DNA from: Agelas oroides
Lineage: Eukaryota > Porifera > Demospongiae > Agelasida > Agelasidae
Reading direction: 5' to 3'
Length of the DNA: 64,000 bases
NCBI GenBank assembly: GCA_949130485.1
Contig: OX422183.1
Coordinates: 863,501-927,500, forward strand
In this document: piece by piece, positions 56,215 through 64,000 of the stretch
Numbering within the stretch: the stretch's first letter is position 1
How the letters are laid out: each line of letters opens with the position of its first letter
Notes under the pieces: model-generated
Database searches by the model: none
What the model was told of the DNA's origin: nothing
Seen by the model: only the letters and a program-made list of their open reading frames with translations
Program-made: the position numbers and the translations under genes

Positions 56215-59200
56215 ATGGATGACACTATCAAGTTCATCTCTCTTCTTCTGCTGGTGTTTCCTCTCTTCTCTGAAGCTACACATGGTGGTGAGTATAGCTA
56301 TGTTTAGCTATATACCAAGAGTTTCACACCCCAGCACTTTGAATACTACCAAAACTACCTACCTGCATACTGGTAGCTACAATTTGATGAACTACAAGGT
56401 GTGAAAGTGATGTTATAGGAACCAGTTGACGCAGTAACTGTTTGCTCCTTCACAGTGACTGGTTCACCCCCAAGTTTTGATGAGGAGCCTCAGGACGCGG
56501 TGGTCTTTGCAAGGGATGCTGCTGGAAACAGAGCCTCACTGAACCTCACCTGTATGGCCTCAGGGTTTCCTACTCCTACTATTGCCTGGTTCCGCAATGG
56601 AGCACCCCTCAGTCCAAACCCACGAATTACAGTGAATCCTGAAGGTACCCTGCACATTGTGAACATCACAGAAAATACAGATGCCACACGAGCAGGAACA
56701 TCCTACCACTGCACTGCCACCAACAAATTTGGAACCATCCGTAGCATAACAGCCATTCTCTCTTATGCATGAGTTGAGGGAGGAGTGGAGGGGGAAGGTC
56801 CACATTGCAGGATGTTATGATATGTGTGCTGTGTTCTCTGTTTCAGATTTTGGTGGTTTTACTGGCCCAAGTAGGGTAGAAACAGTCAATGTCACAACTG
56901 CTGATGATGATGATGACGTAGCACTCGAGTGTCTAGTAGCAGAATCAAGTCCTTCCCCTCAAATCAAATGGCTTGGAAATGGAAACCCTCTCACAGAGAT
57001 CACACTTAACAATCGGCGACGTTTCCTAGACAATGGTCGCTACCTTCTGATTAGAGAGCTGTCAACTGCACAGCTCAATACTAACTACCAGTGTCAGGTG
57101 ACCAACGCTCGTCTACATGAGATGGAAACTAGCCCCACTACATATAATCTGGTCGACAACATTGGTGCTAATGAGTTCAAGGTTTACAAGAGGTTTATTG
57201 ATAGGACAATACTGAGGGGCACTACTGTGGAGTTGTCGTACATTGCTGGTGCTGGCCGTGACATTAGACCATTTGTTATTGATGATTGTGTACGATCAGG
57301 GAGCACATTGGCAACTAATCTAACTCTAGTGCCACAAGCTGGTGGTGTTATTGAAGAAACTATACCAAGGGCAGGAGAGTCAATACCTTCAGTGGCAGAC
57401 AGTGTGACATTTCAAGTGAGCTGTACTTTGTTCAATGGTACAACTCCCAACCCAAGTCAGGCCACCATCACTGTTCAAAGTATGTATTTGTTGCTCCTTA
57501 GTCTCCTATAATGTCACCCTCTATATGTTTGTTGAGCTTCCTCCCTCACTGCAAAAAATAAAGGGTTACTTTAACCCAGCTAGGGTTATCTCAGTTGCAG
57601 CTTCACTACCAAAAAATGTGCACACAAGCAGATCAATTAGTAATACTTTCCTTACGTAGTTGTGGCTTCACTGCCAAGCAATGTGCATACAAGCAGATCA
57701 ATTACATTGTTAATAGACCTCCATTTTCAGATAATCGTACTGAAATGCGGAAAAATGTTAGCTAGTCATGTTTCTTGGACAGTATTACCTAGCTTAATTG
57801 TTTACTCCTCTGTCTGAAATTGGAGACTTAAGGCATAAGAGTAAACAATTAAACTAGGTAATGTTATCCAGGAAACATGACTAGCTAACATTCTTGCGTA
57901 TTTCACTCTGAAATTGGAGAGCTATAGTTGATCGGCTTGTGTGCGCATTTTTTCTGCAACTGAGGCAATCCAAGCTGGGTTAAAGCAGCCTTTTAGTTTT
58001 TGCAGTGTAGTCTCTCTCTAATGCACACCTCTCTGCCTCAACACAGCTCCTCCTGGGATAACAATGTCACCTTCTAATGACTTTGAGAAGCTGGTGGGGG
58101 AGACAGTCACTTTCACCTGTGTGCTAGAAGGGATCCCCACACCCAATGTCACCTGGTACCACAATGGAGGAAATCCACGTGGTGTGACCTCAGTCAGTGG
58201 GAGCAATCGTAACATGGCCACTCTCACCATCTCCAGTTCAGCAGTAGGAGACACTGGTATGTACCAGTGCATTGCAGAGAATTGGGTTGGCAAGGTTCAG
58301 GCTTCGTGGGCTCTGCAAGTCAGAACACCAAGTGAGAGCATCACACACATACACACACCCACACATCACACATGCACACACACACACACACACACATGCA
58401 CACACACACGCACACACACACACATGCACATACACACGTGTACACATACAAGTACATAAACAATGCCAGTACTTCCTTCACCCTCCCTCCTCCTCAGCAA
58501 TATCTCCAGTGTCATCCTCCTCCTCTGACATTTACACAATGGACACTGGCATAGGGCTGCCACTGTTGGTGGCAGCCACTGATGGGGGGGATGCCGTACT
58601 GTTTGCAGAGGTGACTGCCGACCCATGCCCCACCATACAGTGGACAGTGAACAGGAGTGATATTAGCAGTGGTGGTGCAGGTTACACTCTTAATAACCCC
58701 TGCTCCTCACCTGCTGGGACCACCTCCTTCAACTTCACTCTCACCATCGCTGCCACCTCAGCCAGAACAGGGAGATATGCTGCAACACTCATGAACCCAG
58801 CTGGGACACAAACTGTGATGCCTGTGTTTGTCACACCACCAGGTACGCTTGCTCTTAGAGGATACAGCTAGGTGTGTTGACTTGATGTTTCTTGTTCCCT
58901 GCAGTTCCAGTGGTCATCACTGTGCTGCGGATTTCCTCCAGCCCTCGCTGCTTGCTGAGTGGAACTTCAGTGGACATCCAGTGTGTCAACTTTGGTTTCC
59001 CACGACCTGAGATTGTCTTCTTCAGAGGAACAGAGCAGATCACTCCTGGTCAAGGGCGCTTCTCCAACTTTCAAACAGTGGACGGAAGATTTGACACTAT
59101 AAGGCTGACATTGGCTCAGGTGACAGATGGTGGGCAGTATGTCTGCGAGGCTAGGATGGGGAACAGTGTGCTCAACCAAAGTCGACCTGTGGAGCTAGTG

Positions 59201-59659
59201 TTTTGCAGTAAGTGCCAAGTTGAAGCATTTTCCCCCCACCAGCTACTCAATGTGTATGTCTCTCTCCCCCACAGCTCGTCCCACCATAGTGGACCTGCCA
59301 GCACCAATGACTCACACTGAAGGAACCCGCTTTGAACTGGTGTGCTCCTTCACTGGCATCCCTGATCCAGAGATCCACTGGGAGAAAGATGGGAGTGTGT
59401 TTCTTCTTGGGGAAGGTAGGAGGGTCATAAACAGCACTGGCAGTCCTATGAGGTCAGTGCTGGAGATCCGCAACTTACTACGCAGTGATGCAGGAGTGTA
59501 CGCCTGCTCAGTGACTAATGATGCTGGGACAGACATGAGGAGTGTGAGACTAGAAGTGAAAGGTGAGGGAGTTAAGTAGATTTTAAGAATATCAAACTTC
59601 ATTTGTTATTTCTTCCTTTTTCCCATTGTGTTCATCTTACACAGCAACTACAGCTGCTC
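56215..59659 (+). CDS. Gene H: signal peptide and modules 1-6, no transmembrane exon
   Basis: Signal exon 56215-56287 ([20 protein letters not shown]), module 1 56456-56770, module 2 56847-57479, module 3 58047-58331, module 4 58498-58842, module 5 58905-59207, module 6 59275-59562 and microexon 59645-59659 (ATTAA). Modules 2-6 are open and phase 1-1. At the end of module 1 the family sequence GCATGTGAGTT is changed to GCATGAGTT: the GT donor is lost and a TGA follows in frame, so normal splicing there is doubtful. No family transmembrane or tail exon occurs downstream; the next coding exons are FN3, HRM and GAIN exons from 62068, phase-compatible after the microexon. It is therefore either a broken copy or the ectodomain of an adhesion GPCR. 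Confidence 0.7.
57547..58007. mobile_element. Nested TIR element in the module 2-3 intron of gene H
   Basis: Terminal inverted repeats beginning CACTGCAAAAA (57547) and ending TTTTTGCAGTG (58007), extended by AACCCAGC/GCTGGGTT over about 55 bases. Inside is a second, tighter hairpin (57748-57896, arms GTTAGCTAGTCATGTTTC and complement). Confidence 0.8.
58338..58440. repeat. (CA)n-rich tract in the module 3-4 intron of gene H
   Basis: CA microsatellite with CACATG interruptions, in the position shared with genes C and E. Confidence 0.9.
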
Positions 59660-59862
59660 GTAAGTTGATGCACTCGCTGACACATTGTGTATGTGCATAC
59701 ATGTATCTGCTCAGCATATATAGCGGTAAATCTGCACCATGTATCTGTACATAATATACTGGTTGAATACTAGGACAATGTGGGCAGGCTGATGATAAAC
59801 TCACTACTGTATTTGTAAAATAGTATACTTATAGCAAGAAGTCAAGTATACTCTCCTAAACT

Positions 59863-60035
59863 GAAGAAGGTTATTTGTTACTGACTTGAGTTTGGAAGAA
59901 AAAAGGTGTTGCCCAATGTTTCAACTGAATGCTCAAGTCATCATCACAGTGAAAGTGACGACTGGAGCATTCAGTTGAAACATGTGCAAAGTTTGTTTTT
60001 TTCCAAACTCAAGTTGGTAACAGAAAACCTTCTTC
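59863..60035. mobile_element. Fold-back element downstream of gene H
   Basis: Arms starting GAAGAAGGTTAT and ending ACCTTCTTC, with TTGAGTTTGGAA facing TTCCAAACTCAA and GTTTCAACTGAATGCT facing AGCATTCAGTTGAAAC. Non-coding, MITE-like. Confidence 0.8.
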
Positions 60036-60133
60036 ATTTATGCAGGAGCCAACTGAGAAGCCACTGAAAGTACCCCTGCCTGCATGCGCACCATGGTGTG
60101 CATACATAGCTAACTATGCTGTACTGGTTCTTA

Positions 60134-60186
60134 CTAGCCTCGTTCCCCTCCCCACATGCAAATGGAAAGCTTGGGAATGAGGCTAG
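60134..60186. repeat. CTAGCCTCGTTCCC hairpin, copy 4
   Basis: CTAGCCTCGTTCCC at the left and GGGAATGAGGCTAG at the right; fourth member of the family in this window. Confidence 0.6.
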
Positions 60187-62067
60187 GTACTTACATTGTA
60201 AACTGGAACGTACATATAAGAAGCATCAATTTTGAAGTCCATGCGGTTGTTTGTTCATGAAGATCTAAGTTTACTATGATAGTCCACCATTTCACAAACA
60301 AGCATCAGTCAACATCAGTAGATTAAAGTCAGTCCTACATGTTCAATTAAAAGTACATCTCTAACCAAGTTCACAAAGTCTGCTCTGTTCTGCAGTCAGA
60401 GTAGCTATCAAAGGTATATGGCAAGTAATTAACCTTCTAAGAAAAGAACTTGTCACTGCAGCATACATTAGTAACAGAGGAGAGATATCACCCAGTACTG
60501 TTCCCTGGTATATATAGATGTGACTTAGTAGTATCATTTGACTGTGCATCTGTTATCTGAGTTTCAGGTGAGTGAACATATTACATGCATGGTGAACTAC
60601 TTATGTGAAAATTTTGTCAAAAATGCAAAATCTCATTACATCAATCACTTTTCCACAAGCCTGACATTTACTCATTCGTATCTGAATAGCAAGTCATAGT
60701 CGGATGGGATTTTTAATAGCTACAGACAAGTACTTAAAAGGAGCGATCATTTTTGTCATTCTTTACTGCATGGCTATACATGCCAAGTTCAGTACCATAT
60801 ATTTCCTCGATCAGACACCACTCTTGAATAGTTGCCACCCTCAAATACCAACTGCACATGATCTGAGTGAAATAAATGGCGTCTTTGAGTAGTAGTCGCG
60901 GCTAGTATCTGCACCACATAAGCATGTAATAGCCATGCAGGGGTGATGTGTTTCAGCAAACCAAGCTTGGTGACTACAAGCCAAAGCTCTATCAGTCACA
61001 CACTATTGGCAAGGTTTGTTATACATTGGTGCTTAAACGGAAGTGAATATCTAGATTACATTATACACATACAGCAATTGTGACACCAGTACCAAAGTCT
61101 TTCTATCCTATTCTGTCAATAACTATTTTCTTCAGAGTAAGCTGCTTTGCCGTGTGTGATATAATAGCCCAGGTAAGCAAGTTACAAAAAAGTGTATCTT
61201 GAGAGGTGTGCCTGAACATTTGACATCAAATCACTATTTCACTATAGTTTTAGTTAGTATGTGTTGATGAGTGTAGCAGATGCAACATGTGGAAAGAGCT
61301 GTAGTTACCTTCAACCACATTTAAAAAGTTTAGAAGACTAAAGCAGTGCATGCGAAAGAGACTTTGTTGGCATTTATCTGTTTGCAATCACACAACAAAG
61401 AACTTTTCCCAGTCTACCTGTAAAAGTGAAACGTACTTATTCAAAAGCTCAACAGGTAACAGGATCATTTAAAACGTCTCTCCATCTTGGATGCTTGCCA
61501 ATCATTTGAAGTAAGCCATATTGTAAGCTTTTGATAGAAAGGTTTCCAGCTGTCTGCAGAAACACTTTACAGAATCACAATATACCTTGTACTTGCTAAT
61601 AGCTGTAGACATTTTACCATGCACATGATTTCTACCACTTTCACAGTTGTGGTTGCATATGGATGATTCAATGCAACAATAATTTGAAAGCATGTCAGTT
61701 TACATCAGAACAATTATGACAAAAAAGTAGTGCAGAATGTATATCAATATTGTTGCCTTACGTACACCATGCACCTGAATGAATTGTATGATGCCATAAA
61801 CCATGATCATGAAATTCTCCCAAACACTTCGTGCTGATTTTGTTGTACACATGCTACCATCACATTGAACCTTCAATCGGTATCCTTATCAGTACCTCTA
61901 GAATGTATTTGCAGGAACACCCTTGGACATAGCAGTTGGAGATCAACCAGGCAATTTTTGATTTCATACTTGTGCAGTTCATTTCATGCTGCAGGAGTTT
62001 ATGAGAATACTGAGTACCAAATTTTGACTCATGAGTGTCGTTTTGCTCCCACTTTCTATGTATGCAG
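60187..62067. other. Sequence between gene H microexon and the FN3 exon
   Basis: AT-rich. I found no transmembrane exon and no signal exon. Two possible small exons after CAG at about 61914 and 61994 have no recognisable domain and are not claimed. If H and the adhesion GPCR are one gene, this is intron. Confidence 0.4.
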
Positions 62068-64000
62068 TTCCTTTCTTCACTAACTTCACTGTTGTTGCTG
62101 TCTCCTCCGTAAACGTAAGCATAATGTGGGTCCTGGAGAATCCTGGTCTCCAGCAGGTGGTTGTGAGGTGGAGGAAGGTGGGTCCAGGACCACTATCACC
62201 TGATAACTTTCCATTAAACAACACGCAAGCACTGCTCGATACCCAAAGTCATATATTCCGTTTTAATTTCACTGGGCTTTCTCCTGCACAACTTTATGTA
62301 GTTCTTATACAAGGAACAAATTCAGTTGGCACATCTGACACCTACTTTGTATTTGAAACAGGTAAACCACTGATAAACATTCTCTAATGCAGTTAATGCA
62401 ATTAAGTTTTTTTTGGTTATCAAAAGTATGCTTGGTGTGGTAGTTTCTCCTGTATAGATCCACTGCTTATTATTACTACTGATGAACATTCTCTAATGCA
62501 GTATTTTACACACAATACATGATTTCGTAGTGTATCATATGGTTGTGAGCCCATAAAGGTTTTTTTGGTTATCAAAAGTATGCTTGGTGTGGTAGTTTCT
62601 CCTGTATAGATCCACTGCTTATTATTACTATAGCCTACCTTCAGGGGAAGTTGCATAAAACATTATAAGATCATGGCTCCTTACCTTTACCTCTTCTTGC
62701 CTTAAACACACACTTACCATACCTCATGATAGCTGCAGCTGAATGTGGTGCAGAGGTCACAGAATTCCTCTTCTGGCCAACTACTCCTGCTGGCTCCACT
62801 GAGTCTGCCTCCTGCCCCAACACCACCACCACAATTACCAGAATCTGCAGCTCATCTGGAGTATGGGAGAGTGTGGACCCCTCTCTCTGTACCCCTTTCA
62901 CCTCCGTCAACTATGTGAGTGTCAATGTAGATCTTAGCATAGTGTGAATGTGGGGGATCTCACCTTGAGTTAGTTTGACATAGGCGTAGGAAGATTTTGG
63001 ATTGGAACTGGCTACACTGTTGATTGCAGATCCCACCTAAATTAGAGTGCAGCAACTTTGGGTTCAGTGTCATACCCTCGGAGATATCTTCTTTTTGGCA
63101 AATAAAACTCTTATTAGGCCAGTACACGAGAACATCTAATACTAGTACCCATCTAATACTAGTACCCATCATCATTGTAGCCATTGAACTAATCAAGGCC
63201 TGGGCACTACACTATAAACTGACAGTGGCTCACAGCTGGTGTCGACAAGTCCGACTGCATAGCCGTGTCAAATGTAAGCTTAGTTTGCCTTCGTATCTTG
63301 ACTAGTGGAGGCTGAGTTCACTACTAGCAGACATAGCTACACAATAGTTAGCCTACAGTTTAGTCTAGTTAATGTTGGGGAGTGGTGGGTGGGGGATGTG
63401 CTCCCAGTGCTCCTGGTTCATACACCTATGTTTATATGTATATATGGTGGATGTATGTAAACATGCATGGTTCATTCACACATACAGGATAACCTCACAC
63501 TTGACAACTATGATGAAGTTTTTATGAATTTAAGAGGGGCAGTGAGCGGTGCAACTATTGGTGAGCAGGAACAGACCACAGGAAACCTTGCCGTTGTTAC
63601 AGCAGTCTTTGCGAGTTCTGCAGCACTCGTCAACAGCAGCATTGTCATTGAAGATAGAGTAGGTTCACTGCTATTTTAAATTACGAGCTGATATCAGCTA
63701 TATAATGATGATTTCCTTACTTCAGACAGTGCAGAACCAAGTCAGTATACTGGGGAGTCTCCAACAGTGGCATGAGGATGTACTACAAGCGAATGTCTCA
63801 AAGTGAGTACAAACTTACCTTACAAAATCATAATCATACCAGGCCTGAAAAATGGTGATGTTTTATATCTATGTAGCTGGACCCTTCAACGATTCTTATC
63901 ACTGATCTTTCCATTCTACAGTATTGTATCCTCCTTTGAGGAGGTCGCAAGTGTGTTTGCCCAACAGCCGAGGAATGAGACCTTTGCTTTCATGACAGAT
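62068..64000 (+). CDS. Adhesion GPCR ectodomain: FN3, HRM, GAIN start (3' end outside window)
   Basis: Exon 62068-62361 is a fibronectin type III domain (FTVVAVSSVNVSIMWVL, then FTGLSPAQLYVVLIQGTNSV). Exon from 62733 or 62739 to 62914 is a hormone-receptor (HRM) domain: ECGAEVTEFLFWPTTPAGST, a middle CP, RICSSSGVWESVDPSLC, with four cysteines. Exons 63488-63658 (DNLTLDNYDEVFMNLRGAVS), 63726-63802 and 63922-64000 onward look like the helical part of a GAIN domain. The first three exon ends fall in phases 1, 0 and 0, and the fourth in phase 2, joining in frame to the last. HRM followed by GAIN is the ordering found in adhesion GPCRs; the GPS cleavage site and 7TM should lie beyond the window. 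It may be the 3' half of gene H. Confidence 0.75.
62370..62632. repeat. Tandem duplication inside the FN3-HRM intron
   Basis: About 72 bases from TTTTTTGGTTATCAAAAGTA to CACTGCTTATTATTACTA occur at 62406-62478 and 62560-62632, and ACATTCTCTAATGCAGT occurs before each. A local duplication of about 150 bases with no coding content. Confidence 0.8.

Overview
This is an AT-rich, intron-dense metazoan window. I infer a sponge, probably a demosponge, from the combination of many short Ig exons, introns often only 60-100 bases long, Calx-beta and adhesion-GPCR modules, a DUF6570-type Helitron protein and abundant (CA)n tracts. No species marker is visible, so another early-branching animal is not excluded. 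All supported genes are on the + strand.

The window is a tandem array of paralogous immunoglobulin-domain receptor genes. The standard gene is built from separate exons: a signal peptide ([12 protein letters not shown]); module 1 (one Ig); module 2 (about 640 bases, one canonical Ig plus one unusual Ig-like domain); modules 3, 4, 5 and 6 (one Ig each); one to three T/S/P-rich stalk microexons; a transmembrane exon; and a short cytoplasmic tail exon. Nearly every exon is flanked by phase-1 introns, so modules can be skipped, duplicated or swapped without changing frame. I call the genes A to H from left to right.

Layout. 1-5050: gene A, 5' end cut by the window. 6145-12327: gene B. 13735-20735: gene C. 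A, B and C end in a very short Cys-rich tail. 22812-37873: composite gene D, with two module 1-3 cassettes, a 2.1-kb block carrying a pair of different Ig exons present in three copies (one with a nonsense codon), another Ig, an LDL-receptor class A exon, two Calx-beta domains and two Cys-containing beta-sandwich repeats, ending without a membrane anchor. 39235-46850: an orphan signal exon followed by a pile-up of mobile elements (a truncated Helitron-like element, elements bounded by a GC-rich terminal inverted repeat, and a large inverted repeat) and a broken module 1. 47274-51571: gene E, complete, whose tail contains an ITIM-like motif. 52701-54234 (F) and 54653-55484 (G): 5'-deleted or decayed copies. 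56215-59659: gene H, modules 1-6 with no transmembrane exon. 62068-64000: FN3, hormone-receptor (HRM) and GAIN-type exons of an adhesion GPCR that runs off the window and may be the 3' part of H.

Together the genes look like a recently expanded, actively reshuffling family of cell-surface recognition proteins. A role in allorecognition, immunity or adhesion is my inference; nothing in the sequence proves it. Exon borders come from reading splice sites, reading frame and paralogue comparison by eye; an RNA-seq alignment would settle them.
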